This document shows, one piece after another, positions 1-9,375 of a stretch of 28,259 nucleotides of DNA. Made by a program: the position numbers and the translations under genes. The DNA is from a virus. The notes under the pieces are model-generated. The model saw only the letters and a program-made list of their open reading frames with translations. It was not told where the DNA came from and searched no databases. Location: positions 1 to 28,259 of IMG/VR virus record IMGVR_UViG_3300013137_000079. One strand, written 5' to 3'. How positions within the stretch are numbered: the first letter of the stretch is position 1; every line of letters starts with the position of its first letter.

Positions 1-2013
1 TACTGTATTTATCCCAACATTTCCACTCATATCAATAGTCATCTTTGCATCAGTAATAGTAGCACTTCCAGTATCGTCAGCAGTATCTACGGCAAAGTGT
101 AGTTTTCCTCTGCCAAAACCACCTGCCGTTGACTCAAAGATAATTGCACCCTTCTGATAAGCCCCAGCGGTTGTAGTCGAAACTCCTCTGAACTTTATAG
201 CAGCGTCATATATTTGGGCGTTTGCGTCTATAAGTAACCCAACATCAGCACCACCAGTTCCTCTTATATGGACAAGTTCCTCTGGGGCGGTATAACCTAT
301 TCCAAGATTGCCATCACTCGTTAACCTCATCTTTTCAGAAGCAGTTGCTGATTTGGCTGTTGCAAATACAAGGTCAGCTTGATTAACTATATTTGTAAAT
401 ATTGAAGTAGCAACAGACCATATAGCACTACAAGGCAGCAGGGAGTCACCTCCGCTTAGTTCATTAGGAGTGTTAAAATTTATTTTTCCTACAATACTTC
501 CAACTTCAATAGTTTTAATAGCGGAAGATAATGTTAAAATGCCAGGACTAACTATGTCTCCTTTTACTTCTAAATTAGATTGCGGAAGTATAGTTCCTAT
601 TCCAAGATATCCTGCACTTGTCAGCCTCATCTTCTCTTCCGCTGCCTCTGAAGCTCCAGTTGAAAATACTATATCGCAAGGGTTTGCTGTTGAGGTAAAA
701 GAACCAGAAGCCACAGCACTTATTGAAGCTGCGGTCAATAAAGCATCTCCACCACTAGCTTCAAGTGGAGCAACGAAGTTTATAGTTCCAAGAATGTTTG
801 TAGCGACTACTGTAGGGTCTGATGTAGAAAGAGTGAGTATAGGTCCAGCAGTTGTTGAATATCCTCTAACTTCAAAATCAGATACTGGGGTTGTTGAATT
901 GATACCGACATAACCACCAGATAATATTCTCATTCTTTCATAAACAGTACTGGAGGCATAAGTTCTTAAAACCAAATCACCAGTATTATCTCCACCAGCT
1001 CTCACTGCACCAATAGAGGCCAAAACTCCAGTGTTATCACTAACTTCAGTATCTTGCATTCCAAAAACTAATCCACCACCAAAACCATCCACTGCATTCC
1101 CTGTTGATTTTGTAACTAAATAATAACTTGAATTAAAAGTATTTGTTGCCGAAACTTCTCTAATAGATCTCAGTGTAGGAAAATTTGTTCCGTAAATATC
1201 TAATTTTGAACCTGGTGCTGTAGTTCCAATTCCAATACTCCCATCTGAAAGTATGGTCATTCTTGCAAGTAGATTAGTTCCAATAGTTAAATTTGTAGCA
1301 CTTCCTGTTCCTATCGCCATATCTCTGGCTGTGCCAGCAGTATTGAATATAAAATCAGTTGTAGCTTGTGCTAAGCCAAATAAAGTACCAGCTGTACTGC
1401 CTGTTCCTGCTTGAGAGAAAGTAAAATAGTGTCCTGTTGGGTCTTTAATAAGAAATCTAAATCCTGCCGCCGTTCCAGCATTTACGTTTGTCATCTGCAT
1501 ACCTGATATAGCATTGACATCGTCTTTTATTAAAACTTTAGCTGTTCCACCAGTGCCAAGAGATAAAATAGTATCACCGCCGACATCGAGAGAAGCACCT
1601 GGAGCAGATGTGCCTGTCCCTATTCCTATTCTTGCATTAGTAGTATCTATTGAAAGTATATTTGTAGTTCCATCTGCTTTATAGAATCCTATTGCATTTA
1701 CTGCATCTGCCGATGGATAAATTTTAGGAGTTATTAATCCTACACTAAAAGTAGGTGCGCCATTTAAAATTGTTTGTGGTGTTGTTTGGTTAAGATTTAA
1801 TTTACCTTCTAATTCATGATAAACATCTGTTTGATTTGAGAGAGTTCCAGTAATTGAACCCCAAGTAGCAGTTATATCTCCTGGTGCTGATAATGGACTT
1901 GCTGGAGTTCCTAATCCTGTAAGTGTTGAATCGTGAGAAACAAAAAGAAGACCTTGATCAGCATCATCTTCTCGCATAGTATCTAATATTTTATCATATT
2001 TTGGATTCATCAT
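1..2013 (-). CDS. Tail fibre / receptor-binding protein, C-terminally cut by window edge
   Basis: An open minus-strand frame runs from ATG at 2013 (a second ATG follows at once at 2010) to base 1 without a stop: 671 codons, with the C terminus outside the window. The product is beta-rich and repetitive. At least six copies of a motif like GIGTxxPxxxLxV occur (for example SIGIGTTAPGSKLDI and YLGIGTILPQSNLEV), usually preceded by a segment like EKMRLTSxG. Around these, three related modules of very roughly 70-90 residues are visible, two of which share a GGDxLL element. This pattern is common in phage fibres, often ahead of an S74-type chaperone, but no such domain lies inside the window. It starts one base after the upstream stop and has no Shine-Dalgarno, so it is probably the distal gene of the virion operon. 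Sampled lines are richer in G+C (up to about 47%) than the neighbouring genes (about 33%), which may mean acquisition. Role: host binding, inferred. Confidence 0.8.
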   Translation of the reverse strand, partial: MMNPKYDKILDTMREDDADQGLLFVSHDSTLTGLGTPASPLSAPGDITATWGSITGTLSNQTDVYHELEGKLNLNQTTPQTILNGAPTFSVGLITPKIYPSADAVNAIGFYKADGTTNILSIDTTNARIGIGTGTSAPGASLDVGGDTILSLGTGGTAKVLIKDDVNAISGMQMTNVNAGTAAGFRFLIKDPTGHYFTFSQAGTGSTAGTLFGLAQATTDFIFNTAGTARDMAIGTGSATNLTIGTNLLARMTILSDGSIGIGTTAPGSKLDIYGTNFPTLRSIREVSATNTFNSSYYLVTKSTGNAVDGFGGGLVFGMQDTEVSDNTGVLASIGAVRAGGDNTGDLVLRTYASSTVYERMRILSGGYVGINSTTPVSDFEVRGYSTTAGPILTLSTSDPTVVATNILGTINFVAPLEASGGDALLTAASISAVASGSFTSTANPCDIVFSTGASEAAEEKMRLTSAGYLGIGTILPQSNLEVKGDIVSPGILTLSSAIKTIEVGSIVGKINFNTPNELSGGDSLLPCSAIWSVATSIFTNIVNQADLVFATAKSATASEKMRLTSDGNLGIGYTAPEELVHIRGTGGADVGLLIDANAQIYDAAIKFRGVSTTTAGAYQKGAIIFESTAGGFGRGKLHFAVDTADDTGSATITDAKMTIDMSGNVGINTV

Positions 2014-2014
2014 T

Positions 2015-2761
2015 TTATACTACTGATATAGTAGTTGTAGTTCCTACTACAGTAATTATTTTAGTTGCGACCGTTACTCCTGCACGTTTATAAGTTATAA
2101 CTGTTGTAGCTGGAGATAATGCTTCATCTATAATTTGAGTATCAAACATTGGTATAGCAAATCCATCAACTGTAACTGGCATAGGATTATCTTCTCCTAT
2201 TGCAGTAGTTCCTACTCGTATTGCAACTGTACTAGGTGCTGTAAATTCTCCTCCAAAATCTGTTATTTGTTTTCCATTTTTACCCATAACAATAATAGGT
2301 AAAGGTTTTTTACTATTTACTTCATCAAAAATACTCTTATCTTCAACCTCACGATTTACTCCTTCAATAAGTTTATCCATACCTTCTACTTTCATTTTAT
2401 CAGGAAATGTAACAGGTGTAGGTTCTACTGTAATATTTGCAGGTGGAACATTAACAACTGTTTCAGGAACATTAATAGTAGGTAGTTTAATTTCAGGAAC
2501 ATTAACTGTTACTTGTGGAATAGGTATTTCAGGAAATGGAGGATACTCAGGAAAACCTTCAAACTTTGGCATTTCAAGTCCAGTAATACTTTCTTTAATC
2601 GCATCTCCAACTCCCTTTGCTACATTATCTCCAATATCCACAGATATATTGGAATTAGGTGTCTTACGATTTCTTAATTCTATTACTAAAGAATCAATCT
2701 TTCTTCCAAGATTATTCATTCCATTGTTTATAATTTGTGCTATTTTTGTTAGTTCATTCAT
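2015..2761 (-). CDS. Virion-associated protein with Pro/Val-rich repeat region, unknown function
   Basis: A 248-residue protein. Residues 1-35 look like a short amphipathic helix or coiled coil (MNELTKIAQIINNGMNNLGR...). Residues about 65-120 form a striking Pro-, Val- and Ile-rich run with short elements such as PQVTVNVPEI, PTINVPETVV and PPANITVEP spaced about every 10-12 residues, which suggests an extended beta-structured shaft. A charged segment follows, then a beta-rich C terminus ending TTTISVV. It sits between the 1011-residue internal-virion-like protein (21-base gap) and the terminal fibre (1-base gap), so it may be a fibre-linking or structural protein. I do not recognise a named family. 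The start at 2761 is the first ATG in the frame, and no Shine-Dalgarno precedes it. Confidence 0.8.
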   Translation of the reverse strand: MNELTKIAQIINNGMNNLGRKIDSLVIELRNRKTPNSNISVDIGDNVAKGVGDAIKESITGLEMPKFEGFPEYPPFPEIPIPQVTVNVPEIKLPTINVPETVVNVPPANITVEPTPVTFPDKMKVEGMDKLIEGVNREVEDKSIFDEVNSKKPLPIIVMGKNGKQITDFGGEFTAPSTVAIRVGTTAIGEDNPMPVTVDGFAIPMFDTQIIDEALSPATTVITYKRAGVTVATKIITVVGTTTTISVV

Positions 2762-2782
2762 ATAGTTAATGTTAATTAATAA

Positions 2783-5700
2783 TTATTTAGGTACTACGAA
2801 TTTTTTAAATATGTATCCTTCACCTGCTTTTGATATTAGATCTTCTAACTCCCTCTTCTTTTGTTTTTCTTTATATGCTTCCTGTTCAGTTAAATCTATT
2901 CCATAAGGTTTAATACCAGTTAATTGTCTTAATATTTTAAGTTTACCAGATACATTTTCATCTTCTAATTGTCCAATAGTTTGAATAACTCTTGAAGATG
3001 GAGGAATATTGTTAAGAATAAATAATCGTGTAGGATTTAATGCAATATATTTATCAGTTCCATCTTTCTTTTTCTTAGTAGTAAATCCAATATAATCTTT
3101 AATAAATTGTGGAGCATTTTTATAAGGTGTTGCATCATCAACATCTTTTAAGTCTTTATCAAAGAAGAAATGTTTTCCAATTGCTGCTTGAAGAGGTACT
3201 GCAATTACTGGAGATAAACTACCTAAGAAGGCATTATCTTTTATAGAAGCAAAGACTGATTCAATAGGTGTTCCTAATGAATTAATCATTTCTACTTTAT
3301 CTCCATCTCTATTCCAAACTATTCCTAATCCTTCTTGTAGATATGATGGAAGATTTTCTGTTTCTTCTTCAGTCAATGAAGCTCCTGATGAAACTTTAGA
3401 AATATTAGTAAATATCTTAGCTTGTGTTGCTAATTTTCCAGGTTGTTTTAATCCTTGTTTAACTTGTAATTCTAAATTTTTACGAGTAAATGTATAAAAA
3501 GGAACTAATCTTCTCATCACATTTTTTTCAAAATCTGAAAGATTAGTATAGTCAAAAAGAAATTGTTTAGTTCTTTCAGCAGAAGTTACTACATCTCCTG
3601 TTTTTTCAAGATTTGTCATGAAATTTAATATACGTGCTTGTTGTTCTATTGCATTTCCTACTTTTCTACCAAGTTTAAAAGCTTCATTTTGTTGTGAAAG
3701 TGGATTAACTGGTCTTATTGTTTCTCTAAAAGTTTTCTTTGCACCAGTTAATTTAGTGCCTAATTTTTCTTGTATCGTATCTCTTATGTCTAAAAATCCT
3801 GTAAACTCATCTCCAAAAGCTATACGTCTTTCTTTAATTTCTTTTCTTAATTCTCCAAAAGTCCACTTCTTACCAAAATCATCTGTAAGTATAGGTTTCT
3901 TTAATAATGTATCTAATTGATTTTTTGCATTATTAGCAACTTTTCCTCCACGTAAAATTTGTTTTTCTAAATTAGTTGCAATACGATTATCATTTAAAAG
4001 TCCTACTGATAATGCATGCTTAGCTGGACTTAATGCTGATTTACCTATATCTAGTAAATTTAGAAATACATTTGAAATAGCATTTCTTCCATGAAAAGCA
4101 GGAAATAAAGAGGTAACTGATGCTTTCCAAAGATTTTGTACTTTATCAAATGCTTGTAATAATCCTTTAGTTCCTTCATCATTTATAAATGCCTTCTTAA
4201 AATTATCTATACTTTCTGCAATTTGTGGATGAAAAACAAGACCTTCTAATTCTTTTGTTCCTGATTTTATATAACCAGAGGGGGCTATACCTTCTTTAGC
4301 ACCATATTTTGCTATTCCTGTTAAATATTCTTTCATTAAAATAGCTCTCTCAGTAGCAACACTTCCAATAGCTACTGTATTAATTATATTTTTATCAAAA
4401 AATTCTTTGCCAAATGCATCATTTATTTCCTGGATAGTTGCATTAAATTTTTTAAATATTTTACCTTTTGAATTTTTATATCCTTCTATTACTGGAGAAG
4501 TCCCTGGTTTAAAATTTTTAAATATTTTACCTTTTGAATTTTTATATCCAGTTATAATAGGTTTTAATCCAATTTTTTCTGGTTTACCAATTAATTTTTC
4601 TCCTGTTTCTGATATAAATTTTTGAATTGTTCTACCTTTACTTGCACCAAGACTAACTCTTGCCCCTTCGGGTTTAATAGGAATATTTTTTATTGGATTA
4701 TCTACAAAAATATGTGAAACATAGTTTGGAAGTTCACCTACTTTTATTCCAGCTTTTTGAGATCGTGCTAAATTAGAACCCATTTTTTCTTCCAAAAGTT
4801 TTCTAGCATTATTAAGATGATCAGGAGCAAGTGGAAGATTACTCTCTATTGCATTAGTAATAATATGTACTTCATCTATAGTAAGTTTATTTTGTCTAGC
4901 TATTTCTATTGCTTGTTCTAATGCTTCATTAGTTTTGACTTTTCCTAAATCTCTTAATCTATCTTGAAGTTCAATAACTTCATTAGGAAGTTTTCCGTAT
5001 TTAGCTGATATATTACGATTAAATAAAGAACCTAAGGAATTTCTAAGAGGTTGTGTTGCTTCATCTAACTTAGTCATACCTGGTATTTTTTTAACTGTTC
5101 CAGCTATTCTACCACCACTAATTAATGTTTCACCAAAGAATTTAATACCTCCTTTATCTATAAAAGTTTTATAAAGTTCAGGACTTTTTTCTGCCATATT
5201 TGAAAGTGTTTTACTAACAAACTCTCTACCAAATTCTTCTCCTGTTTTTTCTGCTGTTTTTCTTAAAACTTTTTGTCCTGCTTTAGTTACTGTTTTAGTT
5301 AATGTTTTTTCACCAACTTTTACTCCTACTTTCATTCCTGTTCCTGCTCCAAAAGTAACATAGGTTGTAGGATCTAATAAAACATCTAATGCAAATCCTG
5401 CTGCTCCTTTTGTAACTTTACCTACTGTAGTTTCAGGTTTCCATCCTGCTTCTTCAAAAACATCTGAATATGTATGTTTTGTTTGTCCTGTTATACCTGA
5501 TTTTAATCCTCCTACAAAAGTAGTATTAGGATCTTCATCTATTATATTTTTAACTGCACTAGCACTAGCATATCCTGGTCTTGAGATTATATCTAATGTT
5601 TTACTTAATCCTTTTTTTAATCCTTCTCCAACTTTAGAAATAAAAGTACCTTTTTCAAGTTCTTCTGCTTTTTTAGCTAATGCTCCACCTGCTTGTTTTG

Positions 5701-5818
5701 CTATATTATAAAGACCTTCACTTGTAGTTAAATCTTGACTACTTTTACTTGATCTTCCTAAACTTTTACTAGAAGATGAAGCTCTACCTTTTGATTTTGT
5801 TGATGTTGCTCTTCCCAT
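2783..5818 (-). CDS. Large internal-virion / ejection-like protein
   Basis: A 1011-residue protein, too large and too mixed for a fibre. The N terminus (1-30) is Ser/Lys/Arg-rich and probably disordered. Residues about 30-260 alternate hydrophobic helices with lysine-rich stretches (for example LDVLLDPTTYVTFGAGTG). The middle is helical. Residues about 753-781 carry a segment with FLFDYTNLSDFEKNVMRR followed by PFYTFTRKN. I associate this signature with large polyvalent or internal virion proteins of short-tailed phages (LPD-type domains); this assignment is from memory and unverified. A 22-residue unit is duplicated around residues 423-456 (GYKNSKGKIFK twice). In this position it may be ejected with the DNA or line the tail channel. 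The upstream gene ends 6 bases before it. An AGGAGG lies 13 bases before the ATG, but it is part of the Gly-Gly codons of the preceding gene and is too far away to be a convincing ribosome site. Confidence 0.75.
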   Translation of the reverse strand: MGRATSTKSKGRASSSSKSLGRSSKSSQDLTTSEGLYNIAKQAGGALAKKAEELEKGTFISKVGEGLKKGLSKTLDIISRPGYASASAVKNIIDEDPNTTFVGGLKSGITGQTKHTYSDVFEEAGWKPETTVGKVTKGAAGFALDVLLDPTTYVTFGAGTGMKVGVKVGEKTLTKTVTKAGQKVLRKTAEKTGEEFGREFVSKTLSNMAEKSPELYKTFIDKGGIKFFGETLISGGRIAGTVKKIPGMTKLDEATQPLRNSLGSLFNRNISAKYGKLPNEVIELQDRLRDLGKVKTNEALEQAIEIARQNKLTIDEVHIITNAIESNLPLAPDHLNNARKLLEEKMGSNLARSQKAGIKVGELPNYVSHIFVDNPIKNIPIKPEGARVSLGASKGRTIQKFISETGEKLIGKPEKIGLKPIITGYKNSKGKIFKNFKPGTSPVIEGYKNSKGKIFKKFNATIQEINDAFGKEFFDKNIINTVAIGSVATERAILMKEYLTGIAKYGAKEGIAPSGYIKSGTKELEGLVFHPQIAESIDNFKKAFINDEGTKGLLQAFDKVQNLWKASVTSLFPAFHGRNAISNVFLNLLDIGKSALSPAKHALSVGLLNDNRIATNLEKQILRGGKVANNAKNQLDTLLKKPILTDDFGKKWTFGELRKEIKERRIAFGDEFTGFLDIRDTIQEKLGTKLTGAKKTFRETIRPVNPLSQQNEAFKLGRKVGNAIEQQARILNFMTNLEKTGDVVTSAERTKQFLFDYTNLSDFEKNVMRRLVPFYTFTRKNLELQVKQGLKQPGKLATQAKIFTNISKVSSGASLTEEETENLPSYLQEGLGIVWNRDGDKVEMINSLGTPIESVFASIKDNAFLGSLSPVIAVPLQAAIGKHFFFDKDLKDVDDATPYKNAPQFIKDYIGFTTKKKKDGTDKYIALNPTRLFILNNIPPSSRVIQTIGQLEDENVSGKLKILRQLTGIKPYGIDLTEQEAYKEKQKKRELEDLISKAGEGYIFKKFVVPK
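4449..4549 (-). repeat. 35-bp exact direct repeat (66-bp period) inside the 1011-residue gene
   Basis: Copies at 4449-4483 and 4515-4549 are identical over 35 bases. The 66-base period equals 22 codons, so the repeat keeps the reading frame and encodes two copies of GYKNSKGKIFK. This is an in-frame tandem duplication rather than a regulatory repeat. Confidence 0.9.
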
Positions 5819-5824
5819 AAAAAA

Positions 5825-7801
5825 TTAAAATCCTCCTAAACCTTTAAAAAAGTTTCCAATTCCCGAGGCAATATCGACTACCTCTTTAGGTCCAACTATT
5901 CCACCTGTTCCAGAGAATAATGTTGAAGCAATATCCGGAGCATTCTTAGCAACTGATTGTCCTGCACTATACGCTGTAATAGGAGTTTTTACTTGTGTTG
6001 ATAGTACTTCTGGAGTTATTACTTCAGTTTTTATTCCTAATAAATCTTTTAAAGTTTCATCTGATACTTCTTTTTGTGTATATAAATTTCTTAATCTAGT
6101 ATAAGCTACATCTACACTTAATTCTTTTTCATAGATAAATTGATCAATATCTTCTCTAACACTTTGAAGAATTTCTTCAGGAGTTGCTGGTATATTTTTT
6201 TTATCAACTGGAGCTTTAAAATATAAAGTTTTACCTCCAACATTTACTGAAGTTAATCCTGCTTGACCTGTATTTACTCCAACAGGTGTGTATCCCTTTA
6301 ATATCATATCTTTATTAAAATCTATAATCTCTTGTTGATCAGATGCATACTTAAGTTTAGTTCCCCATTCACTTTGAGGTGTTAATATTGTTATACCTGC
6401 TTTAGCAAATTCTACAGCAGTTTCTGGATTTATAAATAATTGTTTAAAAGTATCTGCATTTGTTTGTACTCTATCAATCTTTTTCTGCAATGTATCTATT
6501 GTAGTATTAATAAAATCTTGTTCAGCGTCAGTAAGTTTGATAAGTTTATTTCCTGTTTCTACTGACCTTGAATCATAATAATCTTCAAGTGTTTTATAAT
6601 AATCTAATTGTTCTTTGAATGTATTTGTTATAGCAGTAGTAACTATTGAAAGTTGATTTTGTGTCTGTGTCATGTTATTTTCTTGAGCTGAAATACCCAT
6701 TTGAATAGTTCCTGCTTGAGCTGCAATATTTGCTATAGTTTCATTAACTCTAGGATTTCTTATAGCACTTAATCCTGTTGTTGCTTTTTGTGAAGCAATT
6801 AAAGCATTACCTTGTGTAGTAAGTTGCATAAGTTGATCAACAAAAACTTGTTTTTGTTTATATGCTTCATCCATTCTAGTAATTTCCTTCTGGGTTTCAG
6901 ATAGTTTCATTTCCATTTCTCTTGTAGCAATATCACCTTCTTTTTGGATAGCTTCTTGTTGAGAATTACGATAATCATTTAATTCTTGTTGTGTTTGTTG
7001 TTTATCTTCTTGTATACGTTGCAATTGTTCATTTCTTTGATTATCAATAGTTATTTGCATATTTGCAATCTGTTCATTCTGAGATTCTATATATGATTTA
7101 ATATAATCTTCAACAGGTGGTCGTACTGGAGTATCAGTTATATCAGGAACATCTGTTTTTATATCAGTTTTTAAAGGAGCAGGTGGTAATACATTATTCA
7201 TTTTAGCTGCTGTATTTACTCCAACAATACCATCTGCAGTTAAATTGTTTGCTTTTTGATATGCTTTAACTGCTGCATCTGTATTTGCACCGTATATAGA
7301 ATCAGCACCTGTTGATCCTACATCATATCCTTTAGATATTAGAAAATTTTGTAAATTTGCTACTTCATTTCCTTTTGATCCTATTTTTAAATTTGCTGAA
7401 GATACTGGAGTTGAAGGTGTAACTACTGGTGTAGGAGTCTGTGGTTGAGTAGTAGAAGGTTTATTTAATACAACTTGAGTTTTTGGACCTATAATACCAT
7501 CTTGTACTAAACCATTAGCTTTTTGTATTTCTTTAACTTGAGCTGTTGTAAGATTATTTGGATTACTTCCACCTGATACTGTTTTAGCTTTTGAACTACC
7601 ACTTGATGAACCACTAGAAGTTGTAGTTTTAGTTGTACTTACTTTAGGTACAGAAGTAGTTATTTTTCCAGCTGGTTTACTAACTGATGCACCAGATGAA
7701 GATACTGTTTGACCTTTAGAATTTAAAGTTATACTTCCCCCTGCTCCCGAGTAAGTTACTGTTCCATTTGCATTTTTTGTTACACCTTTTGCTGTTGCCA
7801 T
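5825..7801 (-). CDS. Virion protein with two peptidoglycan-binding repeats and a long coiled coil
   Basis: A 658-residue protein. Residues 1-80 are Ser/Thr/Gly-rich and low complexity. Residues about 84-113 (LTTAQVKEIQKANGL then DGIIGPKTQVVLN) and about 137-202 (LKIGSKGNEVANLQNFLISK, then DGIVGVNTAAKMN) match the PG_binding_1 fold. The second copy is complete and the first is short. A Pro-rich linker follows. Residues about 232-450 are Gln/Glu/Lys-rich with heptad-like spacing, consistent with a coiled coil. The C-terminal 200 residues are unassigned. No catalytic cell-wall hydrolase domain is recognisable, so this is more likely a wall-anchoring or penetration component than a complete endolysin. 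The gene is 6 bases upstream of the 1011-residue gene. It has its own candidate extended -10 element immediately before the ATG, which suggests a separate late sub-operon starting here. Confidence 0.8.
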   Translation of the reverse strand: MATAKGVTKNANGTVTYSGAGGSITLNSKGQTVSSSGASVSKPAGKITTSVPKVSTTKTTTSSGSSSGSSKAKTVSGGSNPNNLTTAQVKEIQKANGLVQDGIIGPKTQVVLNKPSTTQPQTPTPVVTPSTPVSSANLKIGSKGNEVANLQNFLISKGYDVGSTGADSIYGANTDAAVKAYQKANNLTADGIVGVNTAAKMNNVLPPAPLKTDIKTDVPDITDTPVRPPVEDYIKSYIESQNEQIANMQITIDNQRNEQLQRIQEDKQQTQQELNDYRNSQQEAIQKEGDIATREMEMKLSETQKEITRMDEAYKQKQVFVDQLMQLTTQGNALIASQKATTGLSAIRNPRVNETIANIAAQAGTIQMGISAQENNMTQTQNQLSIVTTAITNTFKEQLDYYKTLEDYYDSRSVETGNKLIKLTDAEQDFINTTIDTLQKKIDRVQTNADTFKQLFINPETAVEFAKAGITILTPQSEWGTKLKYASDQQEIIDFNKDMILKGYTPVGVNTGQAGLTSVNVGGKTLYFKAPVDKKNIPATPEEILQSVREDIDQFIYEKELSVDVAYTRLRNLYTQKEVSDETLKDLLGIKTEVITPEVLSTQVKTPITAYSAGQSVAKNAPDIASTLFSGTGGIVGPKEVVDIASGIGNFFKGLGGF

Positions 7802-7807
7802 ATATTT

Positions 7808-7816
7808 ATATTATAT
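7808..7816 (-). promoter_or_regulatory. Extended -10 promoter element (TGATATAAT) giving a leaderless start
   Basis: On the minus strand TGATATAAT ends six bases before the ATG at 7801, so a start site at the usual distance would fall on the A of the ATG. No good -35 hexamer is present at 16-18 bases, which extended -10 promoters tolerate. It reads the same as the element before the small terminase gene. Confidence 0.4.
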
Positions 7817-7839
7817 CATATTTTTAATTAATAAAATTT

Positions 7840-9372
7840 TTAAGCTGCGACATTCGCACCAGTATCACAAGCTATCCAATTATTTCCATCATAAAATACT
7901 AATACTCCTGTTCCAGCTCCAGCTCCTTCTCCTGCTTTTCTTCCATTAGAAGCAAATGCTTGAGAACCAGCTTGAACTTGTAAAGAAGATGTTCCATAAT
8001 AAATTTTAACTTCTAATAAATCTAAGGAAAGAGTTGAACTTGCATATTTTCCTTCTACTCTTATTTCTATACCAGTTAGTGTTTCAGTTCCAGTTGTAAA
8101 TCCAAATGTTTTATATACTTGTGAAATATTTCCTTGTGAAAGTTTTACTCTAAAATTAGCATCTATTAAATCTGCACGTGTCCAATTTGCACCCCATAAT
8201 TCTGTTGAACCACTACCAAAAGTTTTTACACTATCAGAACTAGTAAATGTTACAATTCTTGGGCTATTCCAATTTACTCCAGCATCTTTTGATAATTCTA
8301 TTGTTAAATCTCCACTTGTTGCTGTAAGTGTTGCATATACATCATCTGAAGAATAAATATTAGCTGGATTAGTAAAACCTATTGTAGTAAAAGTAACTTC
8401 TGCTCCATAACTATAACCAGAAGTATTATAAGTATAAGCTCTTGCATAGTAAGTAGTTCTTGAAATTAATCCAGTAATTGATGTTGTAAATGCACCAGTT
8501 GTATATGTTCCAGTAGATTCAGTTTTACTTTCATAAGCAGAACTAGCTGGAGCAATATTACCAGGGTCTGTATGTGTTGATGTTGAATAAACAAATCCTT
8601 TTTTAGTGCAACTTGTATACCCTCCTAAGTCTGTAATATTTCCATTTCCAGTTACTGTTGTAGCAGTTACATCAGTTGCTGCTTGAGTTGTAACTGTTGG
8701 AAGAACACGTACTCCAAAAACTCCATCTACAATAAATGTTGCAATAGAATTTGAACCCGAAGTTGTAATAGTATTTCCAGTTCCTGTTATAGTACAAGTT
8801 CCATAATCTGCAGTTACCCATGAAATAATAACTATACCTTGTTTACCAGTTGCATCAGATGTTGCTTTTCCTCCACGTCCATAAGTACCAGCTCCATTTG
8901 TTCCTTCGGCAGATGGATAACGTCCACCTCCACCACCTCCATAATAAACTGTTGCTCCTGTAATAGTATCAGCAGTTGCAGAACCTCCATTTCCACCTGA
9001 AGAGTTTTGACCATCTTGACCTTCTCCACTATCACCACCACCTCCTCCTCCTGCACCACTAGAATTATTTCTATTTCCTCCACTATTTCCACTTCCACTT
9101 TGTCCACCATATCCATAATTCTGAGCACCTTGTCCTCCAACAGATGTAATAGTACTAAATATAGAAGAACCTCCAGTTCCTCCAGGACTTGAATATCCAC
9201 CATCAGTACCACCAGTTCCAACTGTTACATTATAATCTATTGCTGTTACTACAAAATTTGTATCAGAAGTAACTTGTCCACCTCCTCCTCCGGCTGCATA
9301 CCAAGAACCTGAAAGACCTCCACCTGCTCCTCCTCCTGCTCCTACAACTAATACTTTCATTTCTAATGACAT
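7840..9372 (-). CDS. Glycine-rich tail protein with fibronectin-III-like domain
   Basis: A 510-residue protein. Residues 5-185 form a glycine-rich domain that begins MKVLVVGAGGGAGGG and ends GIVIISWVT, typical of the glycine-rich domain found at the ends of phage tail fibres and baseplate proteins. Residues about 225-331 read as an FN3-like beta sandwich (ATTVTGNGNITDLGGY through TTYYARAYTYNTSGYSYGAE). The C-terminal part (about 340-510) is beta-rich, with ELWGANWTRADLIDANFRVK and a final GNNWIACDTGANVAA. Likely role: receptor binding or adhesion at the tail tip, inferred. It starts three bases after the previous stop with no Shine-Dalgarno. An ATG at codon 5 (MKVLVV) is an alternative start and matches the usual beginning of the glycine-rich domain. 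Confidence 0.8.
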   Translation of the reverse strand: MSLEMKVLVVGAGGGAGGGLSGSWYAAGGGGGQVTSDTNFVVTAIDYNVTVGTGGTDGGYSSPGGTGGSSIFSTITSVGGQGAQNYGYGGQSGSGNSGGNRNNSSGAGGGGGGDSGEGQDGQNSSGGNGGSATADTITGATVYYGGGGGGRYPSAEGTNGAGTYGRGGKATSDATGKQGIVIISWVTADYGTCTITGTGNTITTSGSNSIATFIVDGVFGVRVLPTVTTQAATDVTATTVTGNGNITDLGGYTSCTKKGFVYSTSTHTDPGNIAPASSAYESKTESTGTYTTGAFTTSITGLISRTTYYARAYTYNTSGYSYGAEVTFTTIGFTNPANIYSSDDVYATLTATSGDLTIELSKDAGVNWNSPRIVTFTSSDSVKTFGSGSTELWGANWTRADLIDANFRVKLSQGNISQVYKTFGFTTGTETLTGIEIRVEGKYASSTLSLDLLEVKIYYGTSSLQVQAGSQAFASNGRKAGEGAGAGTGVLVFYDGNNWIACDTGANVAA

Positions 9373-9375
9373 AAA

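Noticed and set aside
470-913. 147-codon plus-strand frame
   Set aside because: Shadow of the minus-strand fibre gene, which is open across the whole interval and carries the recognisable repeats.
3618-4625. Two plus-strand frames of 100 and 72 codons (3618-3920, 4407-4625)
   Set aside because: Both lie inside the 1011-residue minus-strand gene. The second is just the reverse reading of the 22-residue duplication.
8832-9221. Frames of 129 codons (minus) and 61 codons (plus, 9007-9192) in the glycine-rich gene
   Set aside because: Low-complexity Val/Glu/Leu and Ser/Thr translations are out-of-frame readings of GGN-rich codons of the glycine-rich domain.
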